In this document: positions 35,478 through 44,326 of the stretch, one piece after another
How positions within the stretch are numbered: the stretch's first letter is position 1
Layout of the letters: every line of letters begins with the position of its first letter
Origin: Lustribacter sp965277075
Lineage (GTDB): Bacteria > Vulcanimicrobiota > Vulcanimicrobiia > Vulcanimicrobiales > Vulcanimicrobiaceae
NCBI GenBank assembly: GCA_965277075.1
Contig: OZ255707.1
Coordinates: 310,001 to 374,000 of the forward strand
Length of the DNA: 64,000 nt
Direction: 5' to 3'
Notes under the pieces: model-generated
What the model saw: the letters and a program-made list of their open reading frames with translations, nothing else
Database searches by the model: none
Told to the model about the DNA's origin: nothing
Translations under genes and position numbers: made by a program

Positions 35478-36097
35478 TCGGGGGGGCGTGTCTCGGCGCG
35501 CCAGAGATGTTCGGGCCGGTCGAGTGTCGTGTTGATCCAGCGCGACCACACGAAGAGCGCGTCCGAGAGCCGGTTGACGTAGCGCGCGACGTCGTCGGAG
35601 ATTTCGTCGCGCTCGCGCAGCGTGATGAGCAACCGCTCCGCTCGGCGCGCGATCGTTCGCGCGAGGTGCAAGAATGCGCCCGGATACGCGCCGCCCGGGT
35701 GAATGAAATTGGCGAGCGGTTCGAGGTCGGCTTGCGCTTCGTCGATCGCCCGCTCGAGGGCCGCGGCGTCGCCGGCGGTCACCAGCGGCATGCCCTCCCA
35801 ACGGTCGGCCGGTAAGGTGGCAAGATCGCTACCAAGGTTGAAAAGCACGTCCTGGGTCCAGGCAAGCCAGGCGTCGAGCTTCGCTGTGACACGGCGGACC
35901 CGGGCGACATCCTGCGCCGGACGCGTGAGCTGGGCGTCGACGAGCGCGGCGCGCGCGAGCCCGATGGCGCTCGAGAGTTCGTCGATCGTGCCGTACGTTT
36001 CGATGCGCAAATCGTTCTTGCGCACGCGCTGGCCGCCGACGAGCCCGGTCGTTCCGTCGTCCCCGGTCCGAGTGTAGATCCGCGTGAGTTTCGGCAC
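35474..36097 (-). CDS. Cob(I)alamin adenosyltransferase, PduO type
   Basis: The 207-residue product starts at GTG 36097, giving KLTRIYTRTGDDGTTGLVGG (ATP-binding motif) at the N-terminus. The middle carries ETYGTIDELSSAIGLARA, and the C-terminus RYVNRLSDALFVWSRW, the cobalamin-side signature. It transfers adenosyl from ATP to cob(I)alamin to make coenzyme B12. No cobalamin riboswitch or B12-dependent enzyme is visible nearby. The promoter region (36098-36182) is shared with the divergent glycine-zipper gene. Confidence 0.92.
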   Translation of the reverse strand: MPKLTRIYTRTGDDGTTGLVGGQRVRKNDLRIETYGTIDELSSAIGLARAALVDAQLTRPAQDVARVRRVTAKLDAWLAWTQDVLFNLGSDLATLPADRWEGMPLVTAGDAAALERAIDEAQADLEPLANFIHPGGAYPGAFLHLARTIARRAERLLITLRERDEISDDVARYVNRLSDALFVWSRWINTTLDRPEHLWRAETRPPD

Positions 36098-36182
36098 CGT
36101 ACGCGCTTCGCCGCGCGGAGCGCGAGGCTTGCCGAGAGGTTTGCGGGACTGCCGACGTTCTGTTGCCAAGGAGATTTTTGCA

Positions 36183-36719
36183 ATGATTCGTTTTCTTACC
36201 GCCACCGCCGTTGCCGCGCTCGTCGCGATCGCGCCGCTCGCCGCATCGGCCCAGCTCACTCCGGGCACGAGCCTGACCGGTTCACTCGATCAGAATCTCG
36301 ACTCGAAAAGCGTCCAGATCGGTCAGACCGTCACGATCTCGAACGCGCACTCGCCCAATCACGACGTCAACGGCGCGACGATTTACGGTCACGTCGACAG
36401 CGTGCAGCGCGCCGGACAAGGGACGCCCGGTAAAATTCATCTCGCGTTCGATAAGGTGAACACGCGTGCGGGCAACATCTACCAGATCGCCGGCTACGCG
36501 ACGAACATGCAGGTCTCGACCAAAGCGAATTCCACCAAGGAAATCGCGTCGACGGCCGGCGGCGCCCTCGTCGGGGGCCTGCTCGGGCACGGTATCGGCG
36601 CGATCCTCGGCGGCGGCGCGGGCTACGCGATCTCGCATAACAATCGCCAGAACGTTTCGCTTCCGCAAGGTTCGCTCGTTACGGTGCAAGTGACACAATC
36701 GCGTCGTCAAGGCTACTGA
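36183..36719 (+). CDS. Exported protein with glycine-zipper segment, function unknown
   Basis: The 178-residue product starts at ATG 36183 after a strong AAGGAG. A signal peptide (FLTATAVAALVAIAPLAASA) is followed by a beta-rich domain (VQIGQTVTISNAHS, NGATIYGHVDSVQRAGQG). A Gly-rich hydrophobic stretch (GGALVGGLLGHGIGAILGGG) resembles glycine-zipper outer-membrane segments. The C-terminus, VSLPQGSLVTVQV, is similar to proteins that set surface adhesion or envelope stability, but I cannot name a family. It precedes proS by 10 bases. Confidence 0.75.
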   Translation: MIRFLTATAVAALVAIAPLAASAQLTPGTSLTGSLDQNLDSKSVQIGQTVTISNAHSPNHDVNGATIYGHVDSVQRAGQGTPGKIHLAFDKVNTRAGNIYQIAGYATNMQVSTKANSTKEIASTAGGALVGGLLGHGIGAILGGGAGYAISHNNRQNVSLPQGSLVTVQVTQSRRQGY

Positions 36720-36729
36720 TTCATAAAGG

Positions 36730-38208
36730 TTGACGAACGGGGTTTGCGAACCGGATTGGGTCGTGCCCGAACTGGTTCGCGAAATCCCACCCAAAGCCGA
36801 GGATCTCTCCGAGTGGTATCAAGCCGTTTGCTACCGCGCCGAGTTGGTCTCGCAAGCCCCCGTTCGCGGATGCGTCGTTTTGCGACCCTACGGCTATGGT
36901 TTGTGGGAACGCCTGCAAGCGGAACTCGACCGGCGGTTCAAAGAAACGGGACACGAGAACGCGTACTTCCCCCTGCTGATTCCCGAGTCGCTCTTGACCC
37001 GCGAAGCGGAGCACGTCGAAGGGTTCGCGCCCGAAGTCGCGTGGGTGACCGAAGGGGGCGATGAAAAGCTCACGGAGCGGCTGGCGATTCGCCCGACGTC
37101 CGAAGTGATCATCGGCGTGATGTACGCAGAGTGGCTGCAGTCGTATCGCGATCTGCCGATTCTCATCAACCAATGGGCAAACGTCGTGCGCTGGGAAAAG
37201 CGAACGCGGCCGTTCCTGCGCACGCTCGAGTTTCTGTGGCAAGAAGGCCATACCGCGCACGCCACGTCGAGCGAAGCCGCCGAAGAGGTCGCGCGGATGC
37301 TGGACGTGTATCGCGAGGTTGCGGAAACGATCGCGGCCGTTCCGGTCGTCGTCGGTGAAAAGAGCGTGAGCGAACGGTTTGCCGGCGCGCTCCACACGTT
37401 TTCGATCGAAGGGTTGATGCCCGACGGCAAAGCGCTGCAGGCGGGGACGTCGCACGAGCTCGGCCAGAATTTCTCACGCGCGTACGACATCACGTTCGCC
37501 GCCGAAGATCAGACCGAGCAGTACGCGTGGACGACGTCGTGGGGAATGTCGTGGCGGATGATCGGCGCCATGATCATGGTGCACGGCGATGACCGCGGAC
37601 TCCGCATTCCGCCGAAGATGGCACCGGTCGAAGTGGTGATCGTGCCGATCGTACGAGGCGATTCGACGGCCGTCCTCGATGCCGCGCGCGACCTGTTCTC
37701 CGCGTGCAAACGTGCGGGCATTCGCGTCAAACTGGACGATCGCGAGGGCCAGTCCCCCGGCTTCAAATTCAACGAGTGGGATCTGCGCGGCGTTCCGCTG
37801 CGCATCGAACTCGGTGCGCGCGATCTCGATGCCGGTGTTGCGACCCTGGTGCGCCGCGACCGGGCGTTCAAAGAAGAAGGCCAGAAGCGCACGGTACCGT
37901 TGGACCGCATCGTCGCGGAGATCCCGGCCGCGCTCGACAACGTGCAGACGTCGCTGTTCGTCCAGGCCAAAGCGTATCTCGATGCGCACACGCGCCCAGC
38001 CGGCGACCGCGCGACGTTTTTCCAGCTGTTGACCGATCGCGCGGGATTGGTCGAGATTCCGTGGTGCGAGCGCCCCGAATGCGAAGCAGCCGTCAAGGAT
38101 GCGACCAGCGCGACGACGCGTAATCTGCGCCGGCCGGCGCGCGGTGCGACGTGCGTCGCGTGCGGCGAGCCGGCTACGGCACAGGCATATTTTGCGCAAT
38201 CGTATTAG
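36730..38208 (+). CDS. proS: Prolyl-tRNA synthetase, eukaryote/archaeal-type
   Basis: The 492-residue class II synthetase charges tRNA-Pro. Motif 2 and neighbours read RWEKRTRPFLRTLEFLWQEGHTAHAT; RPTSEVIIGVMY and SFRW-like WGMSWRMIGAMIMVHGDDRG follow. The anticodon-binding domain comes next, then a C-terminal zinc-type domain (CERPEC, CVACGE) ending in Tyr, all marks of the shorter eukaryote/archaeal type without the bacterial editing insertion. The start is unsure: TTG 36730 is too close to AAAGG, and GTG 36763 would suit the family length better. The position downstream of ispG matches the common bacterial order. Confidence 0.93.
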   Translation: MTNGVCEPDWVVPELVREIPPKAEDLSEWYQAVCYRAELVSQAPVRGCVVLRPYGYGLWERLQAELDRRFKETGHENAYFPLLIPESLLTREAEHVEGFAPEVAWVTEGGDEKLTERLAIRPTSEVIIGVMYAEWLQSYRDLPILINQWANVVRWEKRTRPFLRTLEFLWQEGHTAHATSSEAAEEVARMLDVYREVAETIAAVPVVVGEKSVSERFAGALHTFSIEGLMPDGKALQAGTSHELGQNFSRAYDITFAAEDQTEQYAWTTSWGMSWRMIGAMIMVHGDDRGLRIPPKMAPVEVVIVPIVRGDSTAVLDAARDLFSACKRAGIRVKLDDREGQSPGFKFNEWDLRGVPLRIELGARDLDAGVATLVRRDRAFKEEGQKRTVPLDRIVAEIPAALDNVQTSLFVQAKAYLDAHTRPAGDRATFFQLLTDRAGLVEIPWCERPECEAAVKDATSATTRNLRRPARGATCVACGEPATAQAYFAQSY

Positions 38209-38713
38209 CCGCGCCATGTTCGGGGCGTCGCTGGCCGTGCTGCTGGCGCCGCAGCCGCTGCACGCGGCGACGCGGGCGGAACTGCGGGCGACCGGCGGCG
38301 ATCGGGCAACGGCGTTACGCGTCGCGAACGCGCTTTTCGCGCAGCCGCTCGACCTGCAACTGATGCGCGTGCGCTGCGAGCGCGTGGCCGAGCGTTCGTT
38401 TTGCGGCCTCACGCTCTCGGGCGTGAAGTTTCATCGCCGGCTCGACACCACGACTTTCGAGCGCAATGTCGACGCCCTGGTGCACGGCGCCTTTGCCGTT
38501 GATCCGGCGATCGCCGAGGTCGATCTTTGGGTGACCGTGCCGGCGGACGCCGGTAAGGGCGCCGTCGTGAGCGGAGATTTTGCGCTGCCGACGTCGGCGA
38601 CGGTCTATGCCGCAACGACGCAACGCACGCAGACAACGGCGCCCAGTGTCGGCGCGAACGTGTTCTGGGACCCGACGTTCCGGCGCGAACTCGACGCGGG
38701 GTCGCGGGGATGA
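38192..38713 (+). CDS. Exported protein of unknown function
   Basis: I do not recognise this product (about 173 residues from TTG 38192; ATG 38216 is an alternative). TTG is preferred because it gives a basic N-region (RNRISR) before the hydrophobic core FGASLAVLLAPQPLHA, a convincing signal peptide. The mature part has CGLTLSGVKFHRRLD and VDLWVTVPADAGKGAVVSG, without known domain marks. It overlaps proS by 17 bases and the M16 peptidase by 4, so it is co-expressed with them. Confidence 0.6.
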   Translation: MRNRISRAMFGASLAVLLAPQPLHAATRAELRATGGDRATALRVANALFAQPLDLQLMRVRCERVAERSFCGLTLSGVKFHRRLDTTTFERNVDALVHGAFAVDPAIAEVDLWVTVPADAGKGAVVSGDFALPTSATVYAATTQRTQTTAPSVGANVFWDPTFRRELDAGSRG

Positions 38714-39969
38714 TGCGCGAGAGCGCGTTACCGTGCGGCGTTCGCTTGTTGACCGAATCGATGCCGCAGGTGCGCTCTACGACGGTGGGCATTTTCGCCG
38801 ACATCGGCTCGGCGGCGGAACCGCGCGAGCGCCGCGGCATTTCGCACCTGCTCGAACACATGCTTTTCAAGGGCACGGCGCGTCGCAGCGCGCGCGAGAT
38901 CGCGGAAGTCATGGATGCGGTCGGCGGCAACCTCAACGCGGCGACCGACAAAGAGTCGACCGTTTTCTACGCGCACGTGATCGATCGCCATTTGCCGCTC
39001 GCGATCGACGTGCTCGCCGACATGTTCTTGCATTCGACGCTCGATGCAGCCGACTTGCGCAAAGAGCGCGACGTCGTGCTCGAAGAGATCAAGATGTACG
39101 ACGATTCGCCCGACGACGTCGTCAACGATCTGTTCGCGCGCACGTTGTGGCGCGGCGCTCATCTCGGCGATCCGGTGATCGGGTACGCCGAGACCGTTGC
39201 GTCGATCGACCGCGATGCGCTTGTCGCTTGGCATCGTTCGCGGTACGTTCCCGGTACCGTGACGATCGCGGCCGCCGGTAATCTGGATCACGACGCGCTT
39301 GCTGCAACGTGTGCCGACGCGTTCGCGGGTTTCTCCGGCGCCGGCGGACCGCCGTCGCCCGAGATGCCGTCATTCGTGCCGGCCGTTACCATCACGCACG
39401 ACGACACGGAGCAGGCCTACGTGTTACTGGGCATGCCCGGCCTCTCGATGCGCGACGAGCGCCGCTACACGCTCTCCGTGCTCGACACAATCCTCGGCGG
39501 CGGCATGTCGAGCCGGCTCTTCCAGGAAGTGCGCGAAGAGCGCGGTCTCGCCTACGAAGTGTCGTCGTTTCAGCAGTCGTATCGCGCGGCCGGCTTGTTC
39601 GGGGTCAGCGCCGGAACATCGCCCGAACGCGTGCAAGAGTGCATCGACGTCATCGTCGAGCAACTCGACCGCTTCGCGGAGGACGGCGCGACCGAGGACG
39701 AGATGACGCGCGCGCGCGAGCACCTCAAGGGCAATATGACGTTGGTGCTCGAGAGCACGTCGTCGCGAATGTCGCGTTTAGCGCGCAACGCGATCGTGCA
39801 CGGCCGTCAGATTTCGACGGAAGAAGTCGAAGCGCGCTTCGACGCGGTCGACCGCGACGCGGTCAATGCGCTGGCACGCGAGCTTCTGGCGCCGCTGCAG
39901 CGCGGACTCTGCGTGCTCGGCCCGCTCGATCCGGATCGCGTACGGTTGCGCGGCTCCAACGCGGCTTGA
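38710..39969 (+). CDS. M16 family zinc peptidase (processing-peptidase-like)
   Basis: The 419-residue product has the inverted zinc motif HLLEH (His46, Glu49, His50) in GISHLLEHMLFKGT and the third ligand Glu126 in EEIKMYDD. The C-terminal half holds ILGGGMSSRLFQEVREERGLAYEVSS, the R/Y substrate-binding block of M16B enzymes. It resembles bacterial mitochondrial-processing-peptidase-like proteins such as YmxG. No signal peptide is visible. It is coupled to the previous gene by ATGA and to the flippase by TTGA. Confidence 0.92.
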   Translation: MMRESALPCGVRLLTESMPQVRSTTVGIFADIGSAAEPRERRGISHLLEHMLFKGTARRSAREIAEVMDAVGGNLNAATDKESTVFYAHVIDRHLPLAIDVLADMFLHSTLDAADLRKERDVVLEEIKMYDDSPDDVVNDLFARTLWRGAHLGDPVIGYAETVASIDRDALVAWHRSRYVPGTVTIAAAGNLDHDALAATCADAFAGFSGAGGPPSPEMPSFVPAVTITHDDTEQAYVLLGMPGLSMRDERRYTLSVLDTILGGGMSSRLFQEVREERGLAYEVSSFQQSYRAAGLFGVSAGTSPERVQECIDVIVEQLDRFAEDGATEDEMTRAREHLKGNMTLVLESTSSRMSRLARNAIVHGRQISTEEVEARFDAVDRDAVNALARELLAPLQRGLCVLGPLDPDRVRLRGSNAA

Positions 39970-40835
39970 TCGCCGACGCCGGCCTCTGGTCGTGGCAGCT
40001 GATCGGCGCGATGGTCCTCAACGGACTCGTGCAGACGGCGGCGGTCGGAGCGTTCGCGGCGCGCATTGCCGGCGTCTCGACAAAGCGCATCGCCATTTCG
40101 ATTTCACTGTTCTCGCTCTTCGCAACGGCCAGCCGGCTCGCGAACCTGTTCTATGCACCACTCCTCGGTACGATCTCCGACCGCACGGCCAACGCGGTTT
40201 CCAGCGCGATCCGCGCGGGCGCGGCCGATCTCGCCGGTCCGCAAGTCAGCCAATTCGAGCACCAACTCCGGTTGATCGTCTTCGCCGGAACGGTCGGCAC
40301 GCTCGTCGGCGCGTCCCTGCTGCCGACGTTCGAGTACATGTTCGTTCGCGGGATCAACTCGTTTCAGCGTCTCGATTCGGTTCCGAGGGCGCTGTTTCGG
40401 CTGTTCGACGTGCGTGTGCTCGCGGCCATCGTTCGCTCGTTCCGGATTCCGCGGCCGGCCGGCTGGGCGCAATACGACATTGCGCGCGTGCCCGCGAAAT
40501 TGCTCATCTCGAATACGGTTTTGCAGGCGGTGTATGCGATCGGCGTCGTCGCCGCGGTCTATGCCAGCGTGCGTGAGCCCGGGCTCGCACGGACCGCGAC
40601 GCTGCTCTCCGGCATCGTGAACGGCATCGGCACGGTTCTCTTCACCCTCTTCGTCGACCCGACGGCGGCCGGCATCGTGGACTCGGCGGTACATGGAAAG
40701 CGGACCCTCGAAGACGTTCGCGCGATGGTGTTTTGGCTGACCGTTACGATGGTGGTCGGAACGCTGCTGTCCCAACTGATTCTCTTTCCGGCGACGCTGC
40801 TGATCGACGCGGCGGCCCGCCTCGTTCACCGCTAA
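39966..40835 (+). CDS. amj: Lipid II flippase, Amj family
   Basis: The 289-residue polytopic protein matches Amj (formerly YdaH, DUF2837), the alternative lipid II flippase to MurJ. The N-terminal LNGLVQTAAVGAFAARIAG, FATASRLANLFYAPLLG and FVRGINSFQRL segments are family-like, with six or so membrane segments. The TTG start at 39966 overlaps the M16 stop. Amj moves undecaprenyl-linked peptidoglycan precursor across the membrane. Whether a MurJ also exists cannot be seen here. Confidence 0.82.
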   Translation: MIADAGLWSWQLIGAMVLNGLVQTAAVGAFAARIAGVSTKRIAISISLFSLFATASRLANLFYAPLLGTISDRTANAVSSAIRAGAADLAGPQVSQFEHQLRLIVFAGTVGTLVGASLLPTFEYMFVRGINSFQRLDSVPRALFRLFDVRVLAAIVRSFRIPRPAGWAQYDIARVPAKLLISNTVLQAVYAIGVVAAVYASVREPGLARTATLLSGIVNGIGTVLFTLFVDPTAAGIVDSAVHGKRTLEDVRAMVFWLTVTMVVGTLLSQLILFPATLLIDAAARLVHR

Positions 40836-40847
40836 GGGAGATTTGTC

Positions 40848-41501
40848 GTGCGCCGCTTTGCACTCGCCCTGCTCGCCGCCGTGATGTTCACGACGACCGG
40901 TTGCGCCGCGGATATCCGGCACTGGATCGTCCAAACGCGCAACCATCAGGGCGATGTCGCCCTCGTCCACGGGAACGACGCCGACGCCTCCGTCGCATAT
41001 CAGCTGGCGCTGCGTGTCGATGCGCACAACGACCACGCCAAAGCGGGACTCGTCGGCGTGCAGGCGCGGATTGCACAAAAGCTCTTCGCGCTATCACGAT
41101 TCGACGAGGCGCGCGCGGCGCTGGCCGTCGCAAACAGCTACGCGCCGGGCGACGAACGCATCGCGGCCTTGCGCTCGGGCATCGAGCAGGCTGAGATCAA
41201 GCGTGACATCGTCGTGTCGAATTATCCGGCATATCGCGAAACCGGCGCGTCGTTGCGGCGTTCGCTCACGACGTTGCGGACGAAAACCGCCGAGATCACG
41301 ACCACGCTCAAGCGCTTCGACTACACGTACGACAGCAACGAGCTGACCCTCGCGATTCGCCAAAGTTATCAGCTCAATCAACAGGTCGCTCAGATCACGA
41401 ATCGGATGCTCGCCTACCGCCAACTGGTCGATTCGGGCGTCCCCGGAAGCGCAGCGTCGACCGAACTGGCGCCGGCAGCGTCGCTCCTTCCGCTGCCGTG
41501 A
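40848..41501 (+). CDS. Probable lipoprotein with TPR-like helices
   Basis: The 217-residue product has a lipoprotein-type signal, LALLAAVMFTTTGCAAD, with the candidate lipidated Cys19 (the -3 position is Thr rather than Leu, so the box is weak). The middle shows a TPR-like pattern (ADASVAYQLALRVDAHNDHAKAG, RFDEARAALAVANSYAPGD), then long helices (LKRFDYTYDSNELTL). It may scaffold an envelope complex. It follows amj by 12 bases and is convergent with GT4, with one base between the genes. Confidence 0.65.
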   Translation: MRRFALALLAAVMFTTTGCAADIRHWIVQTRNHQGDVALVHGNDADASVAYQLALRVDAHNDHAKAGLVGVQARIAQKLFALSRFDEARAALAVANSYAPGDERIAALRSGIEQAEIKRDIVVSNYPAYRETGASLRRSLTTLRTKTAEITTTLKRFDYTYDSNELTLAIRQSYQLNQQVAQITNRMLAYRQLVDSGVPGSAASTELAPAASLLPLP

Positions 41502-41502
41502 T

Positions 41503-42717
41503 TTACGCCGGCGCCGTCGCAATCGGGTGTGCCGGCACGCGAGGGGGCATATCGAGCACCGCGAGGAGCCGTTCAAGATGCGGCCGCATCCGATAGCGTT
41601 CACTCGATAGCCGCGCCACGATCGAGAGCCGCTGCCACGTCGTGGGTTCCAGAGCCTCGAGTATCGCGTGCTCGAGTGCACGTTCGTCGGCGCGCGGTAC
41701 CGCGATGCCGGCGCCTGCAATCCAATCGCCGATCCCGCCGACGTCGTACGCGACGGCCGGCCGTCCGCGCGCCTGCGCTTCGATACCAACCAGCCCGAAC
41801 GGCTCCGCTTCGAGCGAGGGGACCGCAACGATCGTCGCCTCATCGATCGCCGCGCGAAGTTGACGCTGCGCGAGCCAACCGCGCCAATCGACGGCGACGC
41901 CGAGGCGGACGGCGAGTAAGCGCGCTTTGGCCTCGTCGTCGCCGGTGCCGGCGACGATCAACGCCGGCCGGCGGCCTGCTGCGATGCGAGCGATCGAACG
42001 AATCAGCGATCCGAGGCCTTTCTGCGGCGTCAAGCGACCGGAGAAGAGGACGGTATCGCGCGCAGGCCGCGGCCGCGGTGCGCGTACGAATGCAGCGTCC
42101 GAGAGCGGCGGCGGCGTGACGACGACGCGTTGCTCTTCGATGTGATTCATCACCGCGCTCGCACGCATGTATTCGCTCGAAACGAGAACCGTATCGGCCC
42201 GGGCAATGCGGTCGCGCACGGCGAGCCGTTGTGTGAGGCGCGCGATCGATGCAACGTGCGGACCGTGCATGCAGCCGTGCACCACGGCGTTGCGCAAGCA
42301 CGATAAGCCGGCCGGCTGCGCGCAGACCGCGGAAAATTGCGGGAACAGCCGGTCACCGTTCGGGCAAAATGCGCGGTGGTCGTGAATGCGCGCGATCCAG
42401 CGTCCGGCGTTCTCGCGCACCGCGTCGAGCACGCCTGGATCGAAGACGCTGGCCGTAATCACCGTTTCGCCGTCCACTTCACGCAGCAACGATTCGACGC
42501 GTCGCGCGGTCTGCTGGTCGGCGTGTTCGTCGTCGGCCGCCCACCGGATCTCGGTGGCCGACGCGCCAAGATGCGTCCGCGCATCGACGGCTCGCGCAAT
42601 GACGCGAACCACGACGCCGAGTTCACGCAATGCCGGTACGACGACGTGCCAATAGCGCTCCGCGCCGCCTTCGATACCGATGCGGTCGAGCAGTATCGTA
42701 AGCGCCCGGACGTTCAT
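41503..42717 (-). CDS. Glycosyltransferase family 4
   Basis: The 404-residue GT-B enzyme has an N-terminal acceptor domain beginning LLDRIGIEGGAERYWHVV (the GGAE motif of GT4) and a C-terminal donor domain with LFSGRLTPQKGLGSLI, LIVAGTGDDE and PSLEAEPFGLVGIEA carrying the E-x7-E pair. A Cys-rich middle (CPNGDRLFPQ, CLRNAVVHGCMHG) is seen in a GT4 subgroup. It transfers an unknown sugar to a surface glycan. Its promoter region (42718-42790) has a TATAAT and a direct repeat. Confidence 0.88.
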   Translation of the reverse strand: MNVRALTILLDRIGIEGGAERYWHVVVPALRELGVVVRVIARAVDARTHLGASATEIRWAADDEHADQQTARRVESLLREVDGETVITASVFDPGVLDAVRENAGRWIARIHDHRAFCPNGDRLFPQFSAVCAQPAGLSCLRNAVVHGCMHGPHVASIARLTQRLAVRDRIARADTVLVSSEYMRASAVMNHIEEQRVVVTPPPLSDAAFVRAPRPRPARDTVLFSGRLTPQKGLGSLIRSIARIAAGRRPALIVAGTGDDEAKARLLAVRLGVAVDWRGWLAQRQLRAAIDEATIVAVPSLEAEPFGLVGIEAQARGRPAVAYDVGGIGDWIAGAGIAVPRADERALEHAILEALEPTTWQRLSIVARLSSERYRMRPHLERLLAVLDMPPRVPAHPIATAPA

Positions 42718-42725
42718 TCATTAGT

Positions 42726-42789
42726 CATACATGGTACGCACGGCGCATACATGAGATGATCCTGAGACCTCGGTTAAAGAAATATTATA
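42726..42789 (-). promoter_or_regulatory. Possible promoter and operator of the GT4 gene
   Basis: Reading on the minus strand, a perfect TATAAT lies at 42789-42784, but no good -35 sits at 16-18 bases. Between it and the ATG at 42717 are two copies of CATACATG (given strand 42726-42733 and 42746-42753), exactly 20 bases apart, or about two helical turns. The stretch is visibly AT-richer than the rest. This suits a regulated promoter with an operator pair, but nothing proves it. Confidence 0.35.
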
Positions 42790-44326
42790 TCTGGTGCGAC
42801 TTCTCACGACGTCGGAACGCCTGCCATCGTGCTTCTGCACCGGGCAGCACTTTCGACGGGTCCGTTTCGTACACAGGCCACTTCGCAGCGGGATCGAGGA
42901 TCGGAAAGCGCTCGAGCCAATGCGCGAGCTCGACGTTGCGTGCGAGACGCTTCGGTTCGACGGCGATGAAATACCGCGAGCCTTTGCGAATCGCGCTCTG
43001 TTCGTCAAATGGCGTCCACACGTACGGGTCTTCCATCCAACCTTTTCGGCGGATGTAATACATCAGCGACGGATCGTAATGTCCGATGACGATCAGTGCG
43101 CCCGGCGCGAGCGTACGATCGAGCGCAAGCGAACGCGCGTAAATGGGGCGACTCCACGCATAATAAGGCGCGATCAGCCGGCGATCGAGCCAGAGCGTAC
43201 CGAGTGCGGCAACGGTAAGGGCGGCGACCGCCACGCGGCGCGAGTTACGCGTCTTCGCGAACCGGTCGACGATCCAACGGAGAGCCGACGCGCCGGCGAG
43301 CGCCGCGAGCGGAAGGAGCGGATACAGGTAGTAGTCGACGCGCTCAACGGTCAGCACGACATAGATGTAGGCGATACCGCCCGCGAGCCAGCCCCACAGG
43401 ATCGCGTTCGCCTTCGAACGCAGCGGTAGCAGGAAGCCCGCGAGCAACAATACGATGCCGACCGGCCCGGCCATCGTCGTCGCGAGCATCCGTAACGCTT
43501 TCACGAAATCGATCGCCTTTCGCGCGAAAACGGAGCCGTGCGTGAACGCCGCGACGAACGACGGGACGATGTGCAGTCGCATGATGCCGCTCGCCCAATG
43601 CCATTCGGCGTGCGACGCAACGTACGGTCCGTAGAGCGCCAGCGGAACGAGCGAGACGACGAGCGCGGCGATAACGAGCGGCGCTCGCGTGAGGCGCCGG
43701 CCGAAGTGCACGACGATCAGCGCAACGATGGGCACGAGCGCGATCAGCGCGACTTGCTTGGCGAGAAACGCGGTTGCCGCCAGCGCGCAGGCGACGATCC
43801 CAGCGCTCCAAGAGCGGCCGTCGTCGTCGACGATCCAACGCGACCACGCGTAGAGCGCGGCGGTGAGGAAGAACACCATCGCGCCGTCGGGCTGAAACGT
43901 GCGCGAGTAGTAGATGCTGCCCGGAAAGATCGCGTAGAGCACCATCGCGGCGACCCCGGCGAACGTGCTCGCGAAGAGCCACCGCGCGAAAAAACCGACG
44001 ACCGCGATCGTGCCGACGCCGAACCCGATCGCGATGAGGCGTCCGAACACTTCGTGGATGCCGAACATCTTGTAGAGCGTTGCCGCGACGAACGGAACGA
44101 TCTGCAGTTCGAGCTCGACGTAGTTCGGCGGCGCGCCGTTATACTCGGTCTGCGGAAACAAAATGTTGTAACGCAGCTCGGCGAAGTTCCGCGCGATCGC
44201 CGCCGTGTCGCCCTGCCGCCACCCCGGATGATCGAGCAGCGGCGCGTGCAGTCCTTTAAGGCGCAGCACGAGACCGATCGCGCAGGTGAGGATCACCGCG
44301 ACCCGCCACCATCGGCGTTCGTTCAA
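42785..44326 (-). CDS. Membrane glycosyltransferase, GT39/ArnT-like (PMT superfamily)
   Basis: The 513-residue product starts at TTG 44326, overlapping the GtrA stop (TTGA). About 10-12 hydrophobic segments are present. The first extracytoplasmic loop has HPGWRQGDTAAIARNFAE, and later ones YYSRTFQPDGAMVFFLTAALYAW and FLAKQVALIALVP, typical of enzymes using polyprenyl-phosphate sugars as donors. A C-terminal soluble part (about 420-513) follows. It probably glycosylates a lipid or surface polymer outside the membrane, with GtrA supplying the flipped donor. Confidence 0.82.
   Translation of the reverse strand: MNERRWWRVAVILTCAIGLVLRLKGLHAPLLDHPGWRQGDTAAIARNFAELRYNILFPQTEYNGAPPNYVELELQIVPFVAATLYKMFGIHEVFGRLIAIGFGVGTIAVVGFFARWLFASTFAGVAAMVLYAIFPGSIYYSRTFQPDGAMVFFLTAALYAWSRWIVDDDGRSWSAGIVACALAATAFLAKQVALIALVPIVALIVVHFGRRLTRAPLVIAALVVSLVPLALYGPYVASHAEWHWASGIMRLHIVPSFVAAFTHGSVFARKAIDFVKALRMLATTMAGPVGIVLLLAGFLLPLRSKANAILWGWLAGGIAYIYVVLTVERVDYYLYPLLPLAALAGASALRWIVDRFAKTRNSRRVAVAALTVAALGTLWLDRRLIAPYYAWSRPIYARSLALDRTLAPGALIVIGHYDPSLMYYIRRKGWMEDPYVWTPFDEQSAIRKGSRYFIAVEPKRLARNVELAHWLERFPILDPAAKWPVYETDPSKVLPGAEARWQAFRRREKSHQI

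Noticed and set aside
36098..36182. Cobalamin riboswitch upstream of the adenosyltransferase
   Set aside because: The gap is too short and no B12-box-like sequence is visible on the minus strand.
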